Assembly: GCF_000143415.4 (NCBI RefSeq) | Contig: NW_003314305.1 | Coordinates: 88,391 to 152,390, forward strand | Length of the DNA: 64,000 bases | Direction: 5' to 3' | Origin: Selaginella moellendorffii | Lineage: Eukaryota > Streptophyta > Lycopodiopsida > Selaginellales > Selaginellaceae | Part shown: positions 42,349-52,367 of the stretch, piece by piece | Position numbering within the stretch: position 1 is the first letter of the stretch | Layout of the letters: each line of letters opens with the position of its first letter | The notes under the pieces: generated by a model | The model's database searches: none | What the model was told of the DNA's origin: nothing | Seen by the model: only the letters and a program-made list of their open reading frames with translations | Made by a program: the position numbers and the translations under genes

Positions 42349-42980
42349 ATAGACTGAACGAGAGAGAAGAGCCTCGAGCTTGTGAAACAAAAGAAAAAAA
42401 ATTCATTCTCGTCCTTGATTTTTCTAATCGCAAGAGCCAGTCAATCAATCATGTAAATCTGCGCATGTCCACATCCACACGACACGACATTATTGATGCC
42501 TCCATTCCAGACACACTGATTGACAACGCTGGAGAGAGAGCGAGCAAAAGCCCCTGTAGTGCGTGATCCGTGAGTGATAGATACCGAAACTTTCATAGCT
42601 GGATCAAATAATAGAGTGTTGCTATAGCTAGATTCGATCTTGATGTAGTACGATACGACTGTAGAAAGAAAAGTTCATCATCCACCAAAGTCTACTGATT
42701 GATTGATCCCAAGTCCCAAAAACAGGAGCTATACATATACAAATCCACTCTCTTTAAGTTTTTCTCTTTTCTTGTGCCTCTCTAGCTCGCAGAGATCGAT
42801 CGAGAGAGACGATCCTTGCGGTGAGCTGAGCTGAGCTTCACCACCTAAATGATTCCACCACCACCACCTAGAAAGAAAGAGAGCAGTACTAGAGTTCTAC
42901 CTGTTTTCGTCGATATCAAACGAGCGAAGGAAATCACTCCAAACCTGTGGGACTGTGCGCCAGAGCGACGCCCAATCCTC
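42349..42980. other. 3' region between convergent genes
   Basis: Non-coding sequence between the PPR gene and the convergent small gene. I see GA-rich stretches and ATTGATTGATTG-like repeats but nothing assignable. Confidence 0.5.
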
Positions 42981-43632
42981 CTACTTGTGCTGCGCAGTAC
43001 CATAGGCCGCAGCGCCGGCTCGTTCCTTGCTCTTCTCGGCGGCGGCGGCGGCGGCGGCCTCCGCTTCCTTGCGCTTGGCGGCATTGAAGATGTCCTTGGT
43101 CTTCATCTCCTTCTCCAGCGATGGGGTGTGCACGAAGCCCTCTCTCGACGATGGCTCCTTGTCCGAGGAGCTTGGAGTGCTGCCCGCCGCTTGCTGGGCG
43201 CTAGACGCGGCGCACGGCTTGAAGAACCTCATCTAAGAAAAAGAAGATCGGGTTTAGAGAGGCAAGAAAGGAAGAACAAGAGAGATCTAGGAGAATTGAC
43301 CAGGCAAACACGCTTTGGTGGGAGGCCATGCAATGCAAGGGGGTCGTACCCATCCAAGGTCACTCAACCACAATGCGCCATAGCGAAATCTGGAGCACAT
43401 CTGCATATAGAGGGGGCAAAACGGACAGTCTGATTTCTCCGGGCAAACAAATCCAGCCCCGGCATGCAGCGATTCCAGGCATAATCCCCCCAATTTGCTA
43501 GCAGAGAAGCACAAGATCGAGAGAGAGAGAGAGCCCGAGAGGAGGGATTGGATTACTCACAAATGTTGCCGATGCCGCTACAGTGGCCGGCACAGCGGCG
43601 CTGTTGCCCCGATTGATCGCCCGACGCATCAT
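42981..43632 (-). CDS. Small unknown Ala-rich protein
   Basis: Exons 43632-43561 and 43232-42981 give about 107 aa. The N-terminus MMRRAINRGNSAAVPATVAAS is basic and free of acidic residues (possible organelle presequence). Exon 2 codes MRFFKPCAASSAQQAAG, EGFVHTPSLEKEMKTKDIFNAA and a Lys/Glu/Ala helix ending in GTAQHK. The intron is unusually long for this window (328 nt), so an extra exon may be missed. Exon 2 alone begins with ATG and could be the whole protein. Family not recognised. An AACCCTAA element lies about 40 bp upstream. Confidence 0.55.
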
Positions 43633-43794
43633 CTCTGGGAATCCAAAAATCCGCCCCACAATGCCGCCCAAGAACCCTAATTTTCTGATCCACTGCGCTC
43701 TTCTTTTATAAGGGCCCAAGGATAAAAAATTTAGGAATGCTCTTTGCTTGACACGTGGATTGGCGGGAAAGTCTAAATAAAATGCGATAAAAAT

Positions 43795-43866
43795 TGCCTC
43801 CGCAGAGGATCGAACTCTGGACCTCCAGTTTACAAGACTGGCGCTCTACCACTGAGCTACAAAGGC
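43795..43866 (-). tRNA. tRNA-Thr (anticodon UGU)
   Basis: The reverse strand folds as a cloverleaf. Acceptor GCCTTTG pairs with CGGAGGC (with G-U pairs) and discriminator A. The D-arm is GCTC AGTGGTA GAGC. Anticodon stem CCAGT/ACTGG has loop CTTGTAA, anticodon TGT. The T-arm has GTTCGATCC. A TTTTT run directly after the 3' end is a Pol III terminator. No intron. Confidence 0.95.
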
Positions 43867-43960
43867 AAGGCATAGGGATGATTTCATCTTAAAGTTTATA
43901 TTCATATCAAACCTTTGGATATGATAAACCCCACACCCTAAACCTTATCAAACCCTAACC

Positions 43961-45973
43961 ATGGCAACGCCGCCATGGAAAGTCCGGCTACACCGTGATC
44001 TCAAGGATCTGGCCAAGGAGCCATTGAAGGGCATTGACGTTGTTGTGGACGAGCAAGACATGCAGCGGATGTGCTTGGTTTTGTCACCTCTTTGCGGCCC
44101 TTATCAGGGCTTGAAGCTCCACCTGGATGTCAAGATACCGGCAATGTATCCAACGGATCCCCCAAAGGTAACCATCCAGACACCGGTGCCTCACCCAAAC
44201 GTCATGGGGTCTAGGATCTGCTGCGATATTCTCGATCACCAGTTTTTCGGGGGTTATACTCCAGGCTACTTGCTCGGCTATGTCTTTCTTCAGCTCTTGA
44301 GCCTCTTCTCAAGCGACAATATTGAGCAGTCACATGGTGGCGGCAACGTGAATCTACAGTCTTACTCGAAGATGTGTTTAGGTCCCCGAGGCTTGAAACC
44401 GCGTGTAGAACGTTACCAGTGTCCAAAGTGTGGATTCAATGTGAGTTTCTCGGCAGTGGATACGGCAGTTATCAAGTGCAAGGAGATAGAAAAGAAGGAG
44501 GAGGACACAAACTTGTTTGGGGTTTTGGGGTTAGATGTTGATGGTGATGAGGATGTTTTGCCGTTGGAGGCTTTGGCGCGGCCAAAACGAAAGCAGCATG
44601 GAAAGCCAGCGTTAAAAAATGTCGTAGATATGATGTGTGAGAGGTTGAACGTTGATTGCCGCCTGGAGATCATTGACAAGCTCGATGACCGGGAGATTAT
44701 GTCCGTAAAAGCGTTTGACAAGAGTGTGGAGATATACACTCGACTTCTTGAAAGGCGGCTCAAGTGCTTCTTCTTGCGGAAAACTTTCAGAGAGAAAGAC
44801 GTCGTCTTGGGCATTGGAGTCAACCTCGACAGCTTGAACAAGTTAAAGCCGACAGTTGTGTCGCTGGACGTGCTCTCTCACGAGTCTTTCAGCGTTTATT
44901 CTCACAACAAGAGCCTTCTCGGAGTGAGCTTCCAGTATTTCCTTCCGCTCGCCTTAGATGATGAGCACTTCAAGCGTGCTAAGGGTTTAATGCAGAGCTC
45001 GCTTATGAACCTGGTGCATGTCAAAACATGGAGCCCTCAAGTCGTGCTTGAAACTCTTCCAGTGATGATGAACTTGATGGTGCTCAGGCTTGTGCAGTCT
45101 TGTGATCGGCACAAGGCAGCTTTCTTGAAGAGTAGTGGATTCAGCCACCAGCTTATGAAGGCATCAGAGTTTGCCCTGGAGGGATATTGCCTTCTCTATC
45201 ACTTGTTTTCTAAGCTGGTGAGGGACGACCAAGAGTTGGCAAACCTTATACAACACAAAGTTCAAGATTTCATTGACAACATAGAACTCCGGGGAAAGAA
45301 TGCAGTCCCAGACCTTGGGGAGTTCCTCACTTACTTGCTAGTTACTAAGGATGTTGAATGGCAACCCAAAGACAAAGAAAAGCCACAGGTCTCCAAGATG
45401 TTTCTGGGCGAATCCCTTACCAGAAGGGTGCTATGGTGCCTGAAAGACTTCCCACATCTGGCGTACATTGAGCCGGAGAACTATCCCTCTGAGCTGCGAA
45501 TCAGGCAAACATTCCAAGCTTGCAAGACATCCATGAGACTGATCCTGTTCCAGGTCAACTTTTTCAAGATGACAAGGTCAACGGAGGAGTTTGACCAGAG
45601 ATATGGGTTTCCATCCGAAGCCATGACCAAGAAGCTGATGCAATTGATGAAAGAGGTGTACAAGGCAAGGGATTGGGACGTTTACTTTAGGATTTTTGGG
45701 CTCGAATTTGACAGCGGCTGGAAGTGGCAATTGGTGAGATTGCTCAAGAAATCTATTGAATCCAGTGAGAAACGAGGGTACCACGTCCTAAGGTATACCC
45801 AAAGTGAGCTCTATGAGTTAAGAAAAGCTGTGGAACCGGCTTGTCCTCCTCCACAAGGATGGGTCGACAACTGTGGCAAATATCCAGTTCCACAAAAGAG
45901 TTTCTTTCCAGGAGATGAAACTCTCAGGCCACTAAAGAAAGGTAAATCCAAGAACATCCATCCATCTCAATAA
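43961..45973 (+). CDS. E2-like (UBC-fold) protein with long C-terminal extension
   Basis: Intronless, 670 aa, ATG directly after an AAACCCTAACC element. Residues about 8-125 are a UBC fold: KIPAMYPTDPPKVTIQTPVPHPN (HPN at 78-80), then RICCDIL with the catalytic-position Cys at 87, and a helix FLQLLSLFSS. A CPKCGF knuckle with a further Cys lies at about residues 151-170. The remaining about 490 residues contain two acidic-basic linkers and a large alpha-helical region (YCLLYHLFSKLVRDDQELANL, FEYF-like repeats absent) that I do not recognise. The E2 signature suggests a ubiquitin- or Ubl-conjugating activity; the extension may be a substrate or partner module. Intronless state and architecture are unusual for a plant E2. 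Confidence 0.75.
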   Translation: MATPPWKVRLHRDLKDLAKEPLKGIDVVVDEQDMQRMCLVLSPLCGPYQGLKLHLDVKIPAMYPTDPPKVTIQTPVPHPNVMGSRICCDILDHQFFGGYTPGYLLGYVFLQLLSLFSSDNIEQSHGGGNVNLQSYSKMCLGPRGLKPRVERYQCPKCGFNVSFSAVDTAVIKCKEIEKKEEDTNLFGVLGLDVDGDEDVLPLEALARPKRKQHGKPALKNVVDMMCERLNVDCRLEIIDKLDDREIMSVKAFDKSVEIYTRLLERRLKCFFLRKTFREKDVVLGIGVNLDSLNKLKPTVVSLDVLSHESFSVYSHNKSLLGVSFQYFLPLALDDEHFKRAKGLMQSSLMNLVHVKTWSPQVVLETLPVMMNLMVLRLVQSCDRHKAAFLKSSGFSHQLMKASEFALEGYCLLYHLFSKLVRDDQELANLIQHKVQDFIDNIELRGKNAVPDLGEFLTYLLVTKDVEWQPKDKEKPQVSKMFLGESLTRRVLWCLKDFPHLAYIEPENYPSELRIRQTFQACKTSMRLILFQVNFFKMTRSTEEFDQRYGFPSEAMTKKLMQLMKEVYKARDWDVYFRIFGLEFDSGWKWQLVRLLKKSIESSEKRGYHVLRYTQSELYELRKAVEPACPPPQGWVDNCGKYPVPQKSFFPGDETLRPLKKGKSKNIHPSQ

Positions 45974-46239
45974 AAGTCAAATCATGTCAATGGTAAAGAT
46001 TCTGTTGGCCGTAGAATGTCGCAAACTTTGTCATTTTCGCTTGCCTAGGCACTAAGAATACTCACCAGATCCTAATGTCTCAATAACTATGTCATTTTCG
46101 CTTGCCTAGGTGCTGACACCTCAAGACTTTTAGTCTATGGGTCAAGGGAATATATACACATAAGTAGGGAATACCAGTCGGTCATCTATTGAGCAGTCTC
46201 GCGCACTCTGCTTTAAGAGACGTATGGGAATCATGGAAG

Positions 46240-46665
46240 TCAGAAAAATGTAGGTTGAACGTTAATTGGCGCCTGGAGATCAATGATAAGGGAGATTATG
46301 TCCGTGAAAGCATTTGACAAGAGTGTGGAGCGGTATACACTCGACGATCAAGTGCTTCTTCTTGCGGAAAATTTTCAGAGAGAAGGACGTTAACGTTTTG
46401 AGCATTGGAGTCTCGAGATCTCGAACAAAGTTAAAGGTGCTATGTGTCGCCGAACTTGCGCGTTTATTCTCACAATAAGGAGGTATACTAATCCTTCTGC
46501 TCGCCTTTGATGTTGAGCATTCCAGATATCATGAAATTCCAGGTCAACTTTTTCATGAGAGATATGCCCATGTACAAGGCAAGGGATTAGGATGTTTAAG
46601 CTCTTGTGGAACCGGCTTGTCCTCCTCCAAAAGGATGGGTTGACACCAGTGGCAAAACTTTGGCC
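46240..46665 (+). pseudogene. Degenerate partial copy of the E2-like gene
   Basis: Short blocks match the preceding CDS in order: 46250-46470 corresponds to 44640-44900, 46480-46520 to 44935-44960, 46540-46600 to 45550-45690, and 46605-46660 to 45825-45885. Large deletions separate the blocks and no frame survives. It sits only about 270 bp after the parent stop codon. Confidence 0.88.
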
Positions 46666-46998
46666 AATTTGCAAAGACGCGATTAACAATTTTCAAAATT
46701 GATAACGGTCAAACATCTCAACTATGACGTTTGTACTGGCTGCACTTTGGATTTGGTTCCTGGAACCAGAACCAATCATCTTAATGAGCTACATCTTGAA
46801 TATATTTCATTCTTCCGCTCTGTTTAGCTATCGAGCACCAAAATAGCAACTTCAGGAAATATCCTGCAGGGATCCGCTATAAACCCTAGCCAGGGGAGGA
46901 GATGTGGCGGTCAGGTAAGAAGCTTTACGGTTGAGAGGCATCCCAAAACGATCGCATTTTCTAGAACAGCTGCGGCTCGTCAGTTTTTCCAGAGGAGC

Positions 46999-48111
46999 TT
47001 GTGCAGTGGCCATGGATCATTAACAACTACTCAACCTGCACCGCGACTTGTCTTGCACTATGACAAGATCAACACATCCCTCATTCTTTTTGACAGTTCC
47101 TATTACAGCATCGGCAGCCATGGTTGGTTGATGAAAGAATTTGGGGCCCTGCTTGCGTTGGCTCACCGAGGTACCAAATGCACCATTCACCAGCGCAAGC
47201 ATTGCAATGGCTCCTACTGGAGCTGCCCGTATAGCCGCCCTGACTTAGACTACGACCCGGACATGCCACCGTCCGTGACTGAGCTCATGCCGTGCCAGAT
47301 TGAGAGCATCGAGGCCACCGGCTGCCTTTCTACTTTCGAGCTTGGTATCAGATACAAGATGGACTCGGTGGTGATCAGCGATGAAGATCGAGAGATAGAT
47401 CGTGCAAAATTATCCAAGGAATATAAGGAGTTTATGCACGCGTGGCGTAACAAGGAGATAGATTGCGCAAGATCATCTGAGGAATGTTTGGACATCTGGC
47501 ATAACAGGGTTCCTACAAATTGTGTGCTACTCTCGGTTCCTTCAAAGGCACTCAAGTACAAGGCATTGCAATGGAACCTTGAGCGCGATGTTTGCAACAA
47601 CTTCCCGCTGGAGATTTTGCCACACGAGTTTGTGACAAATGCAGCCAGCTCCAATACGAGGCTCAAGGAAAAAGATGCCATACTTGAGTTGGGTGAGGCG
47701 GTGCTGCAGGGGATCAGGAGATGTGTTGTAGTGGATCTCCGGGGCATTGGGATCATGAAAAAGGTGGGGTTGTTTCTACCTGGTGCTACTGTGGATAAGC
47801 TGCGAGGATATGCTGGGTCGTTAGAGACGGTGATCGCTGTGAGTACTAAGGAGCAAGCCCCGGGCCTGGCTGGGGAATTCCTCAACAAAGATGACTGGGA
47901 GGCGCTTGGGGTTGGTGACATCAACATAAACACAGTGGCATGCTTCATAAACGACTTGGTCTGGACCATGGAAATAGTGCTACTGTTCGCGAACGACTTC
48001 GAGAAATCAGCCGTAAGTATTGCTGCCTCTCTTCGTAGGCTTCCTGAGCCATCATCATATAGGTATTTGGATGAATGCGTTTCTTCTCAGGCGCCGTGTG
48101 ATGCATTCTAA
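46999..48111 (+). CDS. Unrecognised family, paralogue A
   Basis: A continuous frame of 370 codons; the first codon in frame here is TTG, so the true start lies in an upstream exon I could not place (a candidate small exon with ATGTGGCGGTCAG|GTAAG is at about 46901). Shared with paralogue B: LVLHYDKINTSL, HGWLMKEFGALLALAH, HCNGSYWSCPYSRPDLDYDPDM, STFELGIRY, VLLSVPSKALKYKALQW, VVVDLRGIGIMKKVGLFLPGATVDK and LNKDDWEALGV. A donor-like GCC|GTAAGT at 48013 matches the intron position of paralogue B. No known domain is recognised; the WxCPY stretch and paired Cys may bind metal or form disulphides. Confidence 0.6.
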   Translation: MCSGHGSLTTTQPAPRLVLHYDKINTSLILFDSSYYSIGSHGWLMKEFGALLALAHRGTKCTIHQRKHCNGSYWSCPYSRPDLDYDPDMPPSVTELMPCQIESIEATGCLSTFELGIRYKMDSVVISDEDREIDRAKLSKEYKEFMHAWRNKEIDCARSSEECLDIWHNRVPTNCVLLSVPSKALKYKALQWNLERDVCNNFPLEILPHEFVTNAASSNTRLKEKDAILELGEAVLQGIRRCVVVDLRGIGIMKKVGLFLPGATVDKLRGYAGSLETVIAVSTKEQAPGLAGEFLNKDDWEALGVGDININTVACFINDLVWTMEIVLLFANDFEKSAVSIAASLRRLPEPSSYRYLDECVSSQAPCDAF

Positions 48112-48346
48112 ATCCCCTGCAAGAGTTTGTGTTGAGGTCCACTTTAAACATCATCTTAGAATGTACACCAAAATATGGAGCAAAACACGAGAACTTTCAC
48201 ACCGAGGAGGCTGGAAACTAGGATGGGGATCAAGGGACAAATCTCTGGCTCATGAGCTTTACGAAAGTCAAGACGAAGAACTCCAGAGAGAATGTGGTGC
48301 CATCGCCAATCCCCGGCTGCTGCTTCTCATCCAAGGTGTTTACTAG
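48071..48346 (+). CDS. Short unknown ORF, possible 3' exon of paralogue A
   Basis: From ATG 48071 a frame of 91 codons reaches TAG at 48346 (MNAFLLRRRVMHSKSPARVC..., ending LLLLIQGVY). It overlaps the end of the longer frame and could be its spliced C-terminus or chance. No match to the C-terminal exons of paralogue B. Between 48347 and 48640 no gene is seen. Confidence 0.25.
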   Translation: MNAFLLRRRVMHSKSPARVCVEVHFKHHLRMYTKIWSKTRELSHRGGWKLGWGSRDKSLAHELYESQDEELQRECGAIANPRLLLLIQGVY

Positions 48347-48640
48347 GCTTTGCTTTGACATGACCAAAAGATTCTCCCAAGTAACTCATTGACAAGGACT
48401 AGCCAAACCAACATCAAATACTGCACCGTTCCTTTACTTGTTCAAACTCTCGTACCATCTGCTCCTGTTATTAGAGAATGCCTAGAAGAATGAAAAGCGG
48501 AAAAGAAGCTTTATTTACTCACCTATTGGCAATATCTTGCAGCAGCAAGAATTCTTGTTCTTTTTGCTGCATTCTCCCACAGCTTTGGGATGCTTAGCAG
48601 GAAACGACAAGACAGAGCTGGTGGACTTTGATTCGGAAAA

Positions 48641-51600
48641 TCAGATTGAGGACGAGCCTTTGGTTCCGAGTGGACATTCAACCTTCTCGACACAAGTCTT
48701 CGGCTTGCTGGTCACGAGGACTTGGTCCACAGCAGCCTGTGTTAAAACACAAGACAAACATAAAACGGAAAGGTATTGTAGAAAATAATGTTTAGTCAGC
48801 AAAGACAATTTCAGTGATTAACTTGGGAATCCAACAACTCTCAAATTGCGCTAAGGCTTCTTTACCTTTGTCTTGGGCAATTTAAAGTAATTGAACAAGT
48901 TGTGTCTCACTATGTCACCTCGTTTCCCCACTAAATGATCTTCCATTTTAAAATATGCTGTGCACAATTGCATAAGAGCATTAAGAATCTTTTCCTGCAA
49001 AAAATTAGAAAATGAGCTCATTAAAATACTTTTCTATCCACTTACCCCAAGAAACAAATATGCCAGTTGGTGTAGAATTAACACTCTACCATCTTCTGAA
49101 ATTTCAACCGAAGACTTTTTGCGTCCTCTCAAGTGCATGTAGATGGCAATAGGACTCCCCAACGTCTCACCATCCGTGACAACTCGCCTCTTCTTCCGAG
49201 ATGGCTCCTCCTGATCACTTTCATTCTCATCACTGTCATCGTCTATATCTCTATATGTTGGATCCTTGAGTTTGTCTTCATCTTCATCCTCGATGTCATC
49301 ACCATCTTCACCACGCGGACTCTGCCGTTTGATTTGTGTGCAGCTACGCACAGGGCGCTGGGGAGCTTCGTCCAGATCCACGTCCATGTGTTGGAGCACT
49401 CCCTCGTCAGCCTCAGGGAGGACCTGTGGAACTTGGCTGCGGCTGGCCTGGCTGGAGCTGGCTGCTCCTGGAACCGGTGCTTCGTCATCCCACCTGCAAT
49501 GAACACAAAAAGACTGGTGATTAAAAGCAAGTGAGAAAGAGAGCATACTCCAATGCAGCCTTGGCAAGCTTCTGAATGTTCACACAGTAGGTGTCTCTGT
49601 TTCGAATCTGAACCGGCACGGCTTGCATTCTGTCATCACGAAGCTCATACGTCCCATCCGGCCCAGGCATCAGCACTGGAAGCAGTGCATCGTAAGCTTC
49701 CTGGTTCCGTTGCGGTATGATCGCCACACTGCCCAGAAAGCATAAGAGCAAGTCCTCCTTGGTGATCAGCTTTCTGTTGAGGAGAATGAAGCGGTTGAAG
49801 CAGACGAGCCCTTTTACTTCCAGCGGTTTCCCACACAGCTTGGTCACAAAGTCCCGGAGCTTGACGGGGTGAGTAAACTTATTGGCTTCGACGACGTGCT
49901 TGCAACAGGCATGTACTGCCAGAAGCAGCACAATCCGCCCAACTATTTCCCCTCGAGGCCCCTCCACAACGTACGGTTGCTTGAAAACCCGCTGCGCCAC
50001 CTCCAGCACCGCATTCAACTGATCTTTGTTGTCCAGTATGCGCGCAGCTGCCTCCCCCAATATAGGCTCGAACGCGTCCGCGGTGAAGACGCAGTCACGG
50101 TCGCCACTTACGTGGCTCACCGTCCGCATGTTGCCCGCCACCATGTCCTTGGCTAGTTCGGACCAGGCTACCACCTCGAGGCCAGCCGCCACCCCAGAAC
50201 GGCAATGCCCATTGCGTTTGTCAGCGATTCCTCACCGACCGGCTTCAGTCTCTCCATGGGCATCCCCAGAAGCTTCTGCATGGCGAACGTCACAACCTCC
50301 ATCTCATCTGCGCCATTGTCGAGAGTAGCACGCCACAGGGGCCGCCCCCACCTGAACAACTCCTTCGTCAGCTCTGCCAAGGGGGTGGTCGGATCCTTTG
50401 TCTTCAGCTGCAAGGACATTAGCTTCTTTGCCTGCTCGAAGTCCCACCACAAGCTCCCCACCACCCAGATCGGCTCAAAGAACCTGGTCGAAGGAGCTCT
50501 TGCCCGGGAGCTGCGATCTTGCATTTGCGGAGGGATGACGAGGCCGAGCTTTCCGGCAGTATCTGCTACCAGTCCGAACACCTTTAAGTTGCGTGGAATG
50601 CACGAAAAAAACCTCCTGCAGGCCAGGAATGAACCGGCCACCTGTCCAAACCATGAAGACGCCTCGTCCATGCAGACAATGATCTTCTTATCGGGTACGA
50701 AAATCTTGTTGGCCGTCGTCCGGATCCAGTGAGTTAGCTTCACACCATCCCAGTCCTGTCCTGGACCCGGCTTGCACTCGCGCACCTCCTCCAGCACCTC
50801 CTCACTGAGTTTAAGGTAGCTGGAGGAACGAGCACAAAGTCAGCAAGCAAAAAGAGAAGATAGGAGAGAAGATAACCTTATAGCCACGGCTTCGCCAAAA
50901 TGTGGCTCCGACTGCTCCTTCATCCACTCCTCTGGAGATTTCTCTTTGATCTGAGTTAAAATGGCGAGAACCCATGCTGCCACGGCCCGTGGATCGTTGC
51001 TCATTTTGCTATTAATCAGCTGCTGCGCCACAGCACTTTGATCCGGGATGCCTGTAGACCCGACCTTGAGAAAGGAGACGTACACTACGTAAAAGCCCTT
51101 GGTAGCCAGCTCTCGCATGGTCCTTGACTTTCCCCACCCAGAGCTCTGCAGCACCATCGTCCATGCCGCAAGCCGCCCCATATCGTTGTGCCACTCGTCA
51201 AACAAGCCATTGATAACCTCTGCAACGTAGTCCAACACTTTGCAAGGATCCTGGTAAGGGCGATCCCAGGCCACCTGTAGCGCCTCCTTGACACTCAGTG
51301 GATAGTCAACTTTTGGACGTACTGTGGTTGGAGATGCATACTCAAGCACGGCCGAGAGAGGCCTCGACGAGTCCCCGGCGTTTTGAATCGCTGTGAGCAG
51401 CCCATCCATCCATTCCTGATCGGCTATCAACAAGAATCCAGCCAGATCGAATGCAAGGCGTTTAAGAGGATCGTCCCAAGGGACGACGTTGGTGATGAGC
51501 CATGCGAAGAGGTTCTCTCGAGATATTGGCAGTGACGGATCAAACGGGGGCATACCCCGGGCCAGTTTCTCAAGACCATCGCGCTGGCTTGCAGGAAGTG

Positions 51601-51827
51601 CTGCGTGAGAGAGGCATGAGACACAAGATAGGCAGCTAAGTTGCGTACATACCACAAACATACACGTCGCGTGAGGGCGCAAGAGTGCCGTCGCCATGCT
51701 CCTTGCTCAGCTCCTCCGCCGAGATAGTGTTGGGGTATCGGCGCCGGTCACAAGGTTGATCGAACCGCAAGATTCGCACCGTCAAACTCCCATCGCCGCC
51801 GTCCCCATCGCCACCGGAGTCCGCCAT
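48641..51827 (-). CDS. Crinkler-like modular P-loop NTPase gene with apparent frameshift
   Basis: Exons on the minus strand: 51827-51653, 51600-50877, 50819-49549, 49493-49046, 48994-48866 and 48736-48641 (about 945 codons). All splice phases close except within exon 3, where near 50195 one base appears missing and two overlapping frames meet. Exon 1 codes a short acidic/Gly start and a beta-rich header. Exon 2 carries a Walker A (GWGKS at about 51130-51146). Exon 3 carries a Walker-B-like IIVCMDEAS near 50670-50690. The C-terminal exons encode an acidic region with a basic KKRRVV stretch (nuclear signal candidate) and a helical end. Header plus P-loop NTPase plus variable C-terminus is the plan of Crinkler/CR-type proteins. 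The function of a plant copy is unknown. It may be a pseudogene or hold a sequence error. Confidence 0.65.
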
Positions 51828-52367
51828 CGGCGGCCGAAAGTTCTACCAGGGTTTAGTGCCGTATAAACCTAGGGAAATTCTCACAGGCCGCAGCCTAGAC
51901 GGGTGGTTCCCCAATTGCACCCAGTTTAAACTTGGTGTGGGAAAAACAGTTTAAAAAAAAGTTAACCTTTTCTTGGACCCTTAAAATATTCCCACATTAA
52001 TCTCATTAAACTTTGGAAGATTCTTGAAATCGAAAATAAAGAATATTTTAAGAATCAAAATATCCTTTTTCTCACTCTCACACTTTCTACCCTGATTGTT
52101 CTGTTGAAGGCTTTCTAATTTGTTCTTCCCTAAGGGAAAAATATGAATATAACGTTTGAGTTGAGATTGTCTTTTCAACGGTCAGAGTTTGAGACCGCAG
52201 ACCGAAGACCGAAGACTGAAGACCGTGTAAGCCGTTTACAAGGTGGCGGACCTCGAAGTAAGAACTTCATACTTTGCCTAGATCGGACCGAGATTGAGCC
52301 CAACAAGGAGGAACTACGTCTTTCACGGTTACTCTTGAGAGCGCTATAAATTATAAATACACGTTGC
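51828..52367. other. Intergenic region
   Basis: An AT-rich stretch (51940-52060) is followed at 52190-52226 by three short GACCGAAGA units. No coding evidence. It contains the upstream region of the Crinkler-like gene and the 3' end of PRP17. Confidence 0.5.

Noticed and set aside
46985-47060. ATG at 47011 as the start of paralogue A
   Set aside because: It is in a different frame and hits a stop after three codons; the family alignment extends upstream in the other frame.
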